DNA of 64,000 nucleotides from Micromonospora sp. C31 (GCF_018070575.1 NZ_JAGPXN010000025.1:1-64000), one strand, 5' to 3'. Positions 38,685 to 48,234 are shown, numbered from the stretch's first letter. Numbers and translations: made by a program. Notes: a model not told the origin generated them from the sequence alone.

Positions 38685-38811
38685 TCCCACGCAAAGCGCG
38701 GACCTCTTGCTGTAGCGTGCCCAGCGCTTCGCCGAGCCGTCGGACCTGCTGTGCGTCGCCGTATCGCGGGAAAAGGTGAGGGCATTTCGCGCACCGGGCG
38801 TTGTCGTTGAT
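38665..38811 (-). pseudogene. Coding remnant without a start
   Basis: The frame reads INDNARCAKCPHLFPRYGDA, then QQVRRLGEALGTLQQEVRAL and RGRWALGG before TAA: a zinc-like CAKC element and a helical end with good codon bias. Upstream it runs into TAA with no ATG, GTG or TTG. A neighbouring frame offers ATGAAACTC (38846), so a frameshift probably broke a small gene. Confidence 0.45.
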
Positions 38812-38977
38812 TCTCGCTGATTACAACCGGGATACCGAGTTTCATGGCATCGCCCGTCACAGTCCGTCACGCCGGCCCCGTTGAGAAGTCGGTCCAGGTC
38901 AGTGAAGCCGGGTGGGCCGCCGGTCATCGTCTTGAGCAGCCCCAGCGCGGTACGGGTGACCGCCGTGCCGGTGGCGT

Positions 38978-39069
38978 CATCGTCCTCCCCTGGGGCGATG
39001 CCGGCGGTGACGCCACCCCGGCCGGCGTCGCGGCGGCGCCGGTGTGGCCGCGACCCTGCCGACGTGTCG
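38978..39069. repeat. Dispersed ~90-bp repeat, copy 2
   Basis: Direct partner of 38113-38201. The pair brackets the small membrane-protein gene and the coding remnant, so recombination between them could delete that 0.9-kb segment. Confidence 0.6.
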
Positions 39070-39123
39070 ATCTCACTCGACATCTTGGTTACGGTGATGA
39101 TCAAGCGATCACATGGGGGAGCG

Positions 39124-39306
39124 ATGGCTGACGACGCCGCTGTACCGATGGCCGCGGACGCGGAGGGCCTACCCGACACGGTCGCCGCCGGGCTGCAATC
39201 GCAGATCGATGACCTGACGGCCACACTGGAGCACCATCAACGCCTGTTCGAGTCGTTGCGGGCGCGCGGGCTGCTGCCCACCGATCCCGACAACGGGCGG
39301 CCGTGA
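39124..39306 (+). CDS. Small hypothetical protein, 60 aa
   Basis: GGGGGAG lies 4 nt before the ATG. The product is acidic, with a short coil (LQSQIDDLTATLEHHQRLFE) and LRARGLLPTDPDN. Its TGA overlaps the GTG/ATG start of the giant helicase-methyltransferase gene, so it is the translationally coupled first gene of that operon. Confidence 0.68.
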   Translation: MADDAAVPMAADAEGLPDTVAAGLQSQIDDLTATLEHHQRLFESLRARGLLPTDPDNGRP

Positions 39307-42300
39307 TGACGGCGCCGGACCAGCCGGCGGCCGGGCCGGCGCGGGAGGTCGCCGAGCGGGTTGCGGCCTCGGTCGACCGGACCGCCGCGCTGCGCGGGCG
39401 TGCCGGGTCGCTGGCCGCTCAGGTCGCCGGCCCGCCTCGCCTGTCGGCGGTCCCGGACGCGCGGCGGCAACGTCTGCTGGCCGTGCAGCGCGTGGCGGCC
39501 GAGTTCTACCGTGCGCAGCTCGACCAGCCCGACGGTGCGTCGCCGGCGCGGTGGCTGGCCGCCCAGGGTGTTCCGGTCGACGGGCGGTGGGCGGTCGGGT
39601 ACGCGCCGGACCGGCCCGCTGCGCTGGTCAACGAACTGCGGCGGCAGGGCTTCACCGATTTGGAGATCCGGGCGTCCGGCCTGGCCGCGACCGGGCGCAG
39701 CGGGCAACTGGTCGACCGGTTCCGCAACCGGGTGATGATCGGCATCCGCGAGCACCGCGATCCGGAGCGGCCGGTGGTCGGCTTCGCCGGCTACGCCCCG
39801 CCCGGTGTGCCGGACGTGGCGCCGGTGCTGCACAGCCCGGCCACGGCGGTGTTCCGCCCGGCTGAGGTGGTGTTCGGGCTCGCTGAGCAGCCTGAACGGG
39901 TCGGCCGGTCGGTGGTGGCGCGCACTGCGTTGGAGGCCATCGTCTTGGCCGAGCGCGGCGACGGGGCGCCGCTGGCGGTGGCCGCGTGCGGGCCGGCCTT
40001 GACCGGGCCGCAGGTCGCGGCGCTCACCGCGCAGGCGGATCCGGCGGCCGGCGTCGTGGTGGTCGTCGACGAGGACGGCAGCGTCGACGGGCGCAGGTCC
40101 GCGGCGCGGGCTTTCCACGTGCTCGACCCGGCGGTGACCCGGCACCCGCAGAGGCCTGGGCCGGTGCTGGCCGCCGCTGTAGATGGCGAGGACACGTGGC
40201 CGCTGGTGGAGGTGGTGGTCACCGCCCGGGTCGACTGGGCCGTTCGGACCTTCACCACGGCGGCGGGCCGGGAGGTCGCCGCCCAGTCGATCCGCGCAAT
40301 GCTGCACGGGCAACCGGACGAGATCGCCGAGCCGTTGGCCGCGTACGCCGCCGGCCGCCTCGGTGTCCCGGTCGACCCGACGCCGGCCGCACCCAGGCCG
40401 GCCGTGACTCCGCAGACGGCGGTGCCGGCGCCGGTGCCGGCGGTTCTCGATGGTGCGGCGACCACCACGGGGCCGCCGGGCGGCCCTGACCCCGACCAGC
40501 CGACCGCAGCAGCGCCAGAGACGGAGACAACAGAGGATGAACCGGTACGGGGCGCAAGCCCAGAGGCACTGGCAGACGTACCTTCCGAACCGGTACGCGG
40601 CGTTGATAGCCGAGGGGACGGACCTGAACAGCTTCTTCTCGACTTTGGGGGACCAGGCGCTCGCCCAGATCGAGGACCTGACGAGGCAACTGGCCGGCCC
40701 GGACCCGACGGGCGAGGGCTACCTGGACAAGCTGGGCCGGCTCAACGAGGCCCGGATGGCGGCCGAGGAACAGGTGCTGCCGGAGCTGATCCTGATCGAC
40801 CCGGAGACCAACGAGACCAGCCCGCCGGGAACGCAGAGCCCGCCGCCGCGGACGGATCAGGACGACTGGATTCCGATGGTGGAGGACCCGACCGATCCGC
40901 GCTGGCAGGAGATCGCGGAGCAGGAAGCCGCGATGAACGCCGACAGCGAACCCCCCGCGCGCAGCTAGCCCCCGAATCACCGGCCCCCGAATCACCGGCC
41001 GCCGAACGATCGGCCGCCGAACCGGTCGCGCCGGTTGAGCTGGCCGAGCCGGGACCACCGCCGCAGGCGCAACCGCCAGCTACGGCGCCCGATCCGGGCC
41101 GTCCGGCGTCGTTCATCCCGAGGGGCCAGGAGGATCTGGCCCCTCGGGGTGAGGTGGCCCGGCTCAACGCGAACCTGGCGGCGCTACGCACCCTGCGCCT
41201 GCTCCAGGCCGAGGACCGGACAGCCACCGCCGAGGAACAGGCGGTATTGGCCCGATGGTCGGGGTGGGGTGCGGTGCCCGGGGTGTTCGAGGCCCGCGCC
41301 GACCACCGCGACCACGCGCGGTTCGCGGCGGCCCGCGAGCAACTGCGGCAGTTGCTCGACGAGCGAGAGTACGCGGCGGCCGAACGCAACACCCTGAACG
41401 CGCACTACACCGACGCGGCGTACGTCCGCGCCATCTGGGACGCGGTCACCGGCCTCGGGTTCGAGGGCGGAGACGTGCTGGAACCCGGCTGCGGATCGGG
41501 CACGTTCCTCGGCCTGGCACCCGACGGCGCCCGACTGACCGGGGTGGAGGTGGAGCCAATCACGGCCAGGATCGCTGCCGCGCTCTACCCGCACGCCACC
41601 ATCCGCACCGAGTCGTTCGCGGCCACCCGCGCGCCGGCCGGCACGTTCGACCTGACGATCGGCAACGTGCCGTTCGGGAACTTCGCGTTGGCCGACCGGC
41701 GACACAACCCGGGCAAGCACTCGATCCACAACCACTTCCTGATCAAGAGCTTGCACCTGACCCGGCCCGGCGGCTTGGTCGTGGCGCTGACCTCCCGCTA
41801 CACGATGGACGCCGCGAACCCGGCCGCCCGACGGGAGATGGCGGCCCTGGCGGATCTGGTGGCCGCCGTGCGGCTGCCGACCGACGCCCACGAGCACGCC
41901 GCCGGCACCAAGGTCGTCACCGACCTGCTCATCCTTCGGCGCCGTGCGCCCGGCCAGGAGCAGGCGGGCATGGCCTGGGAGCAGACCCAAGAGATCGACG
42001 TGCCCGGCGGCGACACCATCCACGTCAACGAGTTCTTCGCCGCCCGGCCCGACCGGATCCTCGGTGAGCTCTCCGTCGGCCGGGGCGCCTACACCGCGCA
42101 CGACCTGATCGTCACCGGCAGCGGCGACACCGCCGCAGACCTGGCCCGGGTCCTGGCCGACGTGGTCGACGAGGCCCGCCTCGCCGGGTTGACCCTCACC
42201 CCGCGCGTCGAAGCCGGCCCGGCAGAGCCGGCCGCGGTTCTGGCCGCCGTCGGCCGCGAAGAGGGCCACATCGAGGCCCTCGACGACGGCACCTTCACCA

Positions 42301-45300
42301 CCGTGCAGAACGGCCAAGTCGTCGAGCACAAGGTGCCCGCCACCCAGGCCGACGAGCTGCGCGCACTGCTGCTGCTGCGCGACACCGTGACCGAGCTGCT
42401 GCAAGCGGAATCGTCGTCACTCGACGACGGCGACGAACACCCCGACGGCCCACCGGCCGGCTCAGCGGCGTTCCTGCGGATCCGCCTGAACACCCTCTAC
42501 GACGCCTACGTCGAGCAGTACGGCTTCCTGAACCGCTACGACACCTACACCCGCCGGCAACGCAACAAGACCACCGGTGAGCTGGAGACGATCCTCGATG
42601 AGGAGACCGGCCAGCCGAAGCTCTACCGCAACTACCCCCAGCTCGGCGGATTCCGCGGCATCGACCCGTACGCCGCCACGGTGTTCGCGTTAGAGAACTT
42701 CAACGACGACACCCGCACCGCCACCAAGGCGGACATCTTCAACAAGCGGGTCATCCTGCCCCGAGCACCCCGCCTGGGCGCCGACAGCCCCGAAGACGCG
42801 CTGGCCATCTGCCTCGACGACCACGGCGCGGTGCTCCTGCCGCAGATCGCCCGGCTGCTCGGCGTCAACGAGCCCGAGGCCCGCGAAGCCCTCGGTGAGC
42901 TGGTCTACGACGATCCCGGCACCGGTGGCTTGGTCGAAGCCGCCGCGTACCTGTCCGACAACGTGCGCGCCAAGCTCGATCAGGCGCTCGTCGCCGTCGA
43001 GGACGACCCGAGGTTCGAGGTCAACGTCCGTGCCCTGCAACGGGTCCTGCCCCGCGACGTCGGCCCCGGCGAGATCATGGTCTCCTTCGGCGCCCCGTTC
43101 ATCGACTACACCGAGGTGCAGGCGTTCCTCCAGGAGATCCTGCGCGATCCGCGGCTGAGGGTGACGCACCCCGGCGGATCAGACTGGCAGGTCAAGGGCA
43201 GCCGGACCGGTGTGCTCGCCTGCTCGACCTGGGGCACCCCCGGCATGTCCGCGCCCGAGCTGGCGCAGCGCCTCTTGACCAAGACCCCGATCCGCGTCTT
43301 CTACGAGGTCGAGAAGGGCAAGCGGGCGCTCGATGTGGAGGCGAGCGCCGCCGCGCAGGCCAAGGCTGTCGAGCTGGAGGAACGGTTCGAAGCCTGGGTG
43401 TGGGAGGAACCGGAGCGGGCCGCCCGCATCGCGGCCACCTACAACCGGATGTTCAACGCCCACGTGCCCCGCTCCTACGTCGGGGCGCGGCGCAGCCTGC
43501 CCGGCATCTCGGTGGAGTTCAAGCCCCGCCCGCACCAGATCGAGGCGGTCACCCGGATCGTCAACGAACCCGGGGTAGGCCTGTTCCACTGCGTCGGCGC
43601 CGGCAAGACCGCCGTGATGGCGATCGGCGCGATGGAACTCAAGCGCCTCGGGCTGGTCAACAAGCCCGCCATCGTCGTGCCCACGCACCTGCTAGAACAG
43701 TTCTCCCGGGAGTTCCTCCAGATCTACCCGCAGGCCCGGGTCCTGGCCGCCGGGCAGGACGACACCAGCGCCGCCCGCCGGCAACGCTTCGTGGCCCGCT
43801 GCGCCACCGGCAACTGGGACACCGTCATCATGGCCGCCAGTTTCTTCGAGACGCTGCGGCTGTCCGACGCCGAGCAGCGCCGCTTCCTCGACGGTGAGCT
43901 GAAGGACCTCCGCAACAAGATCGAACGGGCACACGCGCAGGCCGTCGCCAACGGCGAAGACCCCGACCGCAACGCCGCCGTCAAACGACTGCAAGGCTCC
44001 CTGATCCGCAAAGAGGAGAAGATCAAGGAGAAGTTCGACAAGCCGACCGACCCCGGCGTGACGTTCGACCAGACCGGCGTCGACTTCGTCTTCCGCGACG
44101 AGTGGCACGACCTGAAGAACGACACGATCACCTCCAGCATCGTCGACGCCAGCAACGACGGCTCCGACCGGGCGATCGACTTCCGGGCCAAGCTCGACTT
44201 CCTGCGCCGCCGCTACGGCCAGCGTGTGGTGTGCGGGGCCACCGCCACCCCGATCGCCAACAGCGTCCGGGAGCTGTACGTCGTCACCCGGCATCTGCGT
44301 CCGGACCTGCTCGAAGCCACCGGCACCATGGACTTCGACACCTGGGCGTCGGTGTTCGGCAAGGTCGTCACGTCGGTGGAGATCTCACCCACCGGCAGCG
44401 GCTTCCAGACCAAGTCTCGGCTGGCGAAGTACACCAACGCCGCCGAGCTGTCGCTGATGCTGCGCACCTTCGGCGACATCCGCACCCCCGAAGACCTGCA
44501 ACTACCCACCCCGCTGCTGAGCGTCAACGCCGACGGGCACCGGGCCCCGCACGTCATCAGCATCGACCCGGCGCCCGAGCTAGTCGACTTCATCGCCTCC
44601 CTCGACGACCGCGTCGAGTGGTGCCGCAACAACCCCCGCGACCGGGACATCGACAACATCCTGAAGATCTCCGGCGAGGCGCGGGCCGCGTCGCTGGACC
44701 TGCGGCTGCTCGGCGCGGCCCAGGACACCCCGGGAAAGATCGACGTGGCGGCCCGCAACATCGCCGAGATCTGGCAGGCGCACCGCGAGACCCGCTACCT
44801 GGTCGACCCGGACGCCGAAAACCCGGTCGAGCATCCGACGCCGGGCGCGCTGCAGATCGTGTTCTGCGACCTGGGCACCCCGAAACCGAAGGACCCGCAA
44901 CGGTGGACGGCGTACGAGGCGCTACGCGACCGGCTGGTCGACCTGGGGATGCCCCGCGAAGCCGTCAGGTTCATCCACGAGGCCAACAACGACAAGGAGA
45001 AGGCCAACCTGTTCGCCGCCTGCCGCAACGGCGACGTGTCCGTGCTCATCGGCTCGACCGGCCGGATGGGCACCGGCACCAACATCCAGAACCGGGCCGT
45101 CGCCCTGCACCACCTCGACTGCCCGTGGCGCCCGGCCGACATCACCCAGCGAGACGGCCGGATCATGCGGCAGGGCAACCAGAACGCCGAGGTCAGCATC
45201 TACCGGTACGTCGTCACCGGCTCCTTCGACGCCTTCTCCTGGCAGACCGTCGCCCGCAAGGGCGGCTTCATCGACCAGATGATGCGCGGCACCGTGGCCC

Positions 45301-46931
45301 GAGAGATCGAGGACGTCTCCGACGAGACCCTTCAGGCCCACCAGATCAAGGCGATCGCCACCGGCAACCCGCTGCTCATCGAGAAGGAAGAGCTGGGCAT
45401 GGAGCTGGCCCGGCTGGAACGGGCCAACCGATCCCACCACAACACCCACGCCGCCCTGGAGAAGCAGATCCGGGAGCTGCACCAGTGGATCACCGTCGAC
45501 GAGCGGCGCATCGAGGCCCTGGACCAGACGATCGCCCAGCGCCAGGACATCCGCGGTGAGAAGTTCCGGATGACCGTCGCCGGCCACCACCTCGACAAGC
45601 GTCCCGACGCTGGCCGCGCACTGCAACACGCCATCACCGCCGCGTCCGCCGGCCTCGGCGCCACCGAACAACGCGACCAGGTGCCGCTGGCCAAGCTGGG
45701 CGGCTTCGCCGTCACCGCCACCATCTGGAACGGCCGCGACGGAGTCCTGGTCTCCCTCACCGTCAACGGCGACTCCGGCATGAGCACCAAACTGTCGCTG
45801 ACCGACGCCACCACCGGCGACGCCACCGGCCTCATCCGCCGCCTCGAACACCACCTCGCCGCCCTGGAGTCCCGACGCGGCCAGCTCGTCGCCAACATCG
45901 CCAGCCAACGGGAAGAGATCGAGCGGGCCCGCACCCAACTCGGTCAGCCCTTCGCCCGCCACAACGAACTCGTCGACACCCGGCGCCGGATGCGGGCCGT
46001 CTCCGCCGCCGTCGACGCGATCGCCGACCTCGACTCCGTACCGGTCAACACCGCCAGCGCACCCGCCGTACCTGTCACCCTCGACGACGCCTGGATGCCC
46101 GAGCAGGTACGCGACAGCCTCACCGACGACGAACGCGCCTGGCTGGCCATCCGAGTCCACCGCGTAGCCAACGCCGGCACGCTACAAAGCGCCGCCCGCG
46201 CCCAGGACGACGTCGCCGCGTTCGCCAGCACCTTCGACAAGGCCCTCACCGCCATGCTCGGCGACCCGAACGAGCCCAATCTGTCCGTGGCGATCTTCCT
46301 CAAGTGCGACAACCCCGACTGGCGAGCGAGCATGTTCAACGCCGCCCGCCAGGCCGTCCACGACACCATCCGTGCCACGCCGACACCAGAAGCCGGCACA
46401 ACCCCGGCCAGCACCAGCGCTGACCGGCCCGGCCCCGACCCGGCCGGGACGCCGAGGGTCGTGCTCACCGACGACGAGATCCGCGCCCGGGTACCGGTGC
46501 TCGCGGCGGCACTCACCCGCGACGAACGGATCTGGCTCAACCAGGCCACCACCCGCCTCTGCACACACCCCGACCTCAACGCCGCCGCCCAGGCCGACGA
46601 CCCGGACCGCTTCGCCCAGACCTTCGTCCCCGCCATCACCGCCCAGCTCGCCGACGCCCCCGCCCGGCTTGCCAAGCTGGCCGCCGACGGTGACCGCCTG
46701 GTCGACGACCTACGCACCGTCATCCAGCACTACGTCTACGCCAAAACCCGAACCGAACCCGAGCCACCGACCGAACCCACACCCGCCCGCGACGCCACGA
46801 CAGCCGCCGCGGTGGCGGCCATCGCGTTCCCGTCCGCCACCACCGCCGCGTCGATGCCGGCGTCGACACTGTCCCCAGCGCCGGCAGCTCGCGGGACCGC
46901 GCCGGCCGTCAAGTCTGAGCCCGCCCGGTAG
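39303..46931 (+). CDS. Giant fused Toprim-like / N6-adenine methyltransferase / SNF2-like helicase, 2542 aa
   Basis: One frame spans 7.6 kb. Residues about 50-330 resemble a DnaG-like primase core with a Toprim end (GVVVVVDEDGSVDGR). Residues about 380-615 are Gly/Pro/Asp-rich and are the shadow of a nested gene. A methyltransferase follows: VLEPGCGSGTFLGL (SAM motif I, about 725) and IGNVPFGNF (catalytic NPPF-type, about 787). Then a superfamily-2 helicase: FHCVGAGKTAVM (Walker A, about 1430), VFRDEWHDLKN (DEAH-like, about 1597), VCGATATPIANSVRE, and TQRDGRIMRQGNQN (motif VI, about 1955), ending in coils. Phage P1 DarB has the same methyltransferase-helicase plan and protects entering DNA from restriction. 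Start GTG 39303 or ATG 39306. The Toprim and helicase parts may be separate proteins, but no good internal start was found (GTG 41154 is the best). Confidence 0.85.
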   Translation: MMTAPDQPAAGPAREVAERVAASVDRTAALRGRAGSLAAQVAGPPRLSAVPDARRQRLLAVQRVAAEFYRAQLDQPDGASPARWLAAQGVPVDGRWAVGYAPDRPAALVNELRRQGFTDLEIRASGLAATGRSGQLVDRFRNRVMIGIREHRDPERPVVGFAGYAPPGVPDVAPVLHSPATAVFRPAEVVFGLAEQPERVGRSVVARTALEAIVLAERGDGAPLAVAACGPALTGPQVAALTAQADPAAGVVVVVDEDGSVDGRRSAARAFHVLDPAVTRHPQRPGPVLAAAVDGEDTWPLVEVVVTARVDWAVRTFTTAAGREVAAQSIRAMLHGQPDEIAEPLAAYAAGRLGVPVDPTPAAPRPAVTPQTAVPAPVPAVLDGAATTTGPPGGPDPDQPTAAAPETETTEDEPVRGASPEALADVPSEPVRGVDSRGDGPEQLLLDFGGPGARPDRGPDEATGRPGPDGRGLPGQAGPAQRGPDGGRGTGAAGADPDRPGDQRDQPAGNAEPAAADGSGRLDSDGGGPDRSALAGDRGAGSRDERRQRTPRAQLAPESPAPESPAAERSAAEPVAPVELAEPGPPPQAQPPATAPDPGRPASFIPRGQEDLAPRGEVARLNANLAALRTLRLLQAEDRTATAEEQAVLARWSGWGAVPGVFEARADHRDHARFAAAREQLRQLLDEREYAAAERNTLNAHYTDAAYVRAIWDAVTGLGFEGGDVLEPGCGSGTFLGLAPDGARLTGVEVEPITARIAAALYPHATIRTESFAATRAPAGTFDLTIGNVPFGNFALADRRHNPGKHSIHNHFLIKSLHLTRPGGLVVALTSRYTMDAANPAARREMAALADLVAAVRLPTDAHEHAAGTKVVTDLLILRRRAPGQEQAGMAWEQTQEIDVPGGDTIHVNEFFAARPDRILGELSVGRGAYTAHDLIVTGSGDTAADLARVLADVVDEARLAGLTLTPRVEAGPAEPAAVLAAVGREEGHIEALDDGTFTTVQNGQVVEHKVPATQADELRALLLLRDTVTELLQAESSSLDDGDEHPDGPPAGSAAFLRIRLNTLYDAYVEQYGFLNRYDTYTRRQRNKTTGELETILDEETGQPKLYRNYPQLGGFRGIDPYAATVFALENFNDDTRTATKADIFNKRVILPRAPRLGADSPEDALAICLDDHGAVLLPQIARLLGVNEPEAREALGELVYDDPGTGGLVEAAAYLSDNVRAKLDQALVAVEDDPRFEVNVRALQRVLPRDVGPGEIMVSFGAPFIDYTEVQAFLQEILRDPRLRVTHPGGSDWQVKGSRTGVLACSTWGTPGMSAPELAQRLLTKTPIRVFYEVEKGKRALDVEASAAAQAKAVELEERFEAWVWEEPERAARIAATYNRMFNAHVPRSYVGARRSLPGISVEFKPRPHQIEAVTRIVNEPGVGLFHCVGAGKTAVMAIGAMELKRLGLVNKPAIVVPTHLLEQFSREFLQIYPQARVLAAGQDDTSAARRQRFVARCATGNWDTVIMAASFFETLRLSDAEQRRFLDGELKDLRNKIERAHAQAVANGEDPDRNAAVKRLQGSLIRKEEKIKEKFDKPTDPGVTFDQTGVDFVFRDEWHDLKNDTITSSIVDASNDGSDRAIDFRAKLDFLRRRYGQRVVCGATATPIANSVRELYVVTRHLRPDLLEATGTMDFDTWASVFGKVVTSVEISPTGSGFQTKSRLAKYTNAAELSLMLRTFGDIRTPEDLQLPTPLLSVNADGHRAPHVISIDPAPELVDFIASLDDRVEWCRNNPRDRDIDNILKISGEARAASLDLRLLGAAQDTPGKIDVAARNIAEIWQAHRETRYLVDPDAENPVEHPTPGALQIVFCDLGTPKPKDPQRWTAYEALRDRLVDLGMPREAVRFIHEANNDKEKANLFAACRNGDVSVLIGSTGRMGTGTNIQNRAVALHHLDCPWRPADITQRDGRIMRQGNQNAEVSIYRYVVTGSFDAFSWQTVARKGGFIDQMMRGTVAREIEDVSDETLQAHQIKAIATGNPLLIEKEELGMELARLERANRSHHNTHAALEKQIRELHQWITVDERRIEALDQTIAQRQDIRGEKFRMTVAGHHLDKRPDAGRALQHAITAASAGLGATEQRDQVPLAKLGGFAVTATIWNGRDGVLVSLTVNGDSGMSTKLSLTDATTGDATGLIRRLEHHLAALESRRGQLVANIASQREEIERARTQLGQPFARHNELVDTRRRMRAVSAAVDAIADLDSVPVNTASAPAVPVTLDDAWMPEQVRDSLTDDERAWLAIRVHRVANAGTLQSAARAQDDVAAFASTFDKALTAMLGDPNEPNLSVAIFLKCDNPDWRASMFNAARQAVHDTIRATPTPEAGTTPASTSADRPGPDPAGTPRVVLTDDEIRARVPVLAAALTRDERIWLNQATTRLCTHPDLNAAAQADDPDRFAQTFVPAITAQLADAPARLAKLAADGDRLVDDLRTVIQHYVYAKTRTEPEPPTEPTPARDATTAAAVAAIAFPSATTAASMPASTLSPAPAARGTAPAVKSEPAR
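40537..40968 (+). CDS. Nested gene in another frame, 143 aa
   Basis: The ATG has GGAGA about 10 nt upstream and the frame is +1 relative to the giant gene that surrounds it. It reads as an ordinary folded protein (RHWQTYLPNRYAALIAEGTD, FFSTLGDQALAQIEDLTRQL, GYLDKLGRLNEARMAAEEQV), with GC bias at its own third positions, whereas the giant frame over the same bases is low-complexity. Similar proteins sit between Toprim-like and helicase genes on actinobacterial ICEs, as I recall. The likely history is three genes (Toprim, this one, helicase) whose outer two became one open frame. Function unknown. Confidence 0.75.
   Translation: MNRYGAQAQRHWQTYLPNRYAALIAEGTDLNSFFSTLGDQALAQIEDLTRQLAGPDPTGEGYLDKLGRLNEARMAAEEQVLPELILIDPETNETSPPGTQSPPPRTDQDDWIPMVEDPTDPRWQEIAEQEAAMNADSEPPARS
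40969..41028 (+). repeat. Four 15-bp tandem repeats
   Basis: Starting at the base after the nested gene's stop, CCCCCGAATCACCGG occurs twice exactly (40969-40983, 40984-40998) and two diverged units follow. They encode PESPA-type pentapeptides in the giant frame's linker and keep it in frame. Confidence 0.65.
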
Positions 46932-46955
46932 GCGCCGTGGCAGAAGAATGGCGGG

Positions 46956-47363
46956 ATGACCGACCCCTTCGCTACGCCCATGGAACCGGGACCTGAAGGC
47001 ATTGATGTGTTCGATGGGATCACCAACGGCGCCACCGTGCTGTCCGTCGAGCGGCATCCGATCTACGGAACGATCTGCCGGTGCCGCGGATGGATGGCTC
47101 ATTACCCGTGGACGGCTCGCCGCCGTGACAGCATCGCGGTGATCCGCGGCGACACGTGGAGCTCGCCCGTCATCGGGCATGCCCGGGTAGCCCAGTTGCG
47201 TCGTAACCGGGCGGAAGTGAAGCAGGTGCCGGTCGGGTTCGGCAGCGGCGACGCGGGTGAACCAGAGTTCGAGTTGGTGCTAGACCGGCCGGTCCCGATG
47301 GAGGTCGGGGACGTCATTAGTTTCGACGCTCCGCATGTCGAGAACGACGTCGACCAGCCCTGA
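46956..47363 (+). CDS. Hypothetical protein, 135 aa
   Basis: The protein is soluble and beta-rich (SVERHPIYGTICRCRGWMAH, FELVLDRPVPMEVGDVISFD) with a single CxC. It follows the giant gene by 24 bp and is probably the last gene of that operon. A hairpin at 47401-47445 follows. No family recognised; ribosome-binding support is weak. Confidence 0.65.
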   Translation: MTDPFATPMEPGPEGIDVFDGITNGATVLSVERHPIYGTICRCRGWMAHYPWTARRRDSIAVIRGDTWSSPVIGHARVAQLRRNRAEVKQVPVGFGSGDAGEPEFELVLDRPVPMEVGDVISFDAPHVENDVDQP

Positions 47364-47400
47364 CCGGGCAGCTCTGCGGAATCAGGCGGGTCAACGCAGC

Positions 47401-47445
47401 CCCATCCGCCCGGGTAGAGGCAAGCCATCCTCCCGGACGGATGGG
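47401..47445. terminator. Hairpin after the helicase operon
   Basis: CCCATCCG/CGGATGGG (8 bp) with an inner CCGG/CCGG stem, 38 nt after the stop at 47363. No U-run. Confidence 0.45.
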
Positions 47446-47597
47446 CCTGCCGGCAGCTTCGCCCGTCGGAAGGGCTGGCAGGAGAGAGGGCAGGCCCCGG
47501 GAAGGTGCTGCCGCGCCGCTTCCGGTCCTCGCGCCGTGGCCGGCGCTGCGGGCCGGGTCGGCTTGCCACCGATCTGGCCCCCTGGCGGCGGACTATC

Positions 47598-47840
47598 TCA
47601 AGCCTCACGCTCACGGCTCGCCAGGATCGTGGCCAGGGTGTCGGCCTGCTTGGGCGATAGAACGAATTCCGTGTACTCGCAGTCCTCGGGGGCCGCGCCC
47701 ACGCGGCCAACGCTGAGGCTCATGGACACGCTGCCGTCCGGATCACAGGTCAGGTCGAGAATGCCGTGAACGACCGCGGGGATGCCGTCGATGGTCGACG
47801 CCGGCCAGGTGTTCTCGAAGATCAGCGGGTCCGATGCCAT
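47598..47840 (-). CDS. Small hypothetical protein, 80 aa
   Basis: The ATG at 47840 is chosen because the frame upstream is basic and unlike protein. The product is acidic with alternating strands (GIPAVVHGILDLTCDPDGSV) and an 'LSPKQADTLATILASRE' helical end typical of small actinobacterial proteins of unknown role. It lies convergent with the helicase operon. The stretch 47841-48234 otherwise holds only a repeat copy. Confidence 0.55.
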   Translation of the reverse strand: MASDPLIFENTWPASTIDGIPAVVHGILDLTCDPDGSVSMSLSVGRVGAAPEDCEYTEFVLSPKQADTLATILASREREA

Positions 47841-47997
47841 TACCCAACGGTAGGGCACCGCGATGACCGGCAGCGCTGGCAATTCACCGGTTTTCCTGCG
47901 GCTGGTCGATGTGCCCTGGCCGTGTCCGTACTGGTCGATCACACGGCTGCGGCCCTTCACCGCAGAGTGAGAGGCCACGTCATGGTCACCGGTCCAC

Positions 47998-48131
47998 GGG
48001 CCTACCGGCTGGGCGAGTCAAGGCCTGCCTCCACGGCTTTCACCGCAGGCACCTGCCCTGCTGCGTCGCTGCCGGTCTTCGTCCCCGCCACAGCATCTCG
48101 GGTCGAGACGGGGTACGCCCGAGCGGCCGTC
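47998..48131. repeat. 134-bp direct repeat, left copy (mob-gene 3' end)
   Basis: About 96% identical to 50311-50444. On the minus strand it encodes the last ~43 codons (ARAYPVSTRDAVAG ... AVEAGLDSPSR) and stop of the mobilization gene at 50315-51274. Weaker similarity continues to about 48145. Confidence 0.85.
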
Positions 48132-48234
48132 GCTGCCGCTTCACTTGGACCTGTCCGTCTACGACGCGCCGCTGCTTCTCGACGACAGCGGGCCGCTGAG
48201 CGATGGCCGGGCGCAGACGGCGCGGTTTGGGGCG

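Noticed and set aside
44102..46160. Long frames on both strands within the helicase region
   Set aside because: They overlap conserved helicase motifs in the true frame and have no domain of their own.
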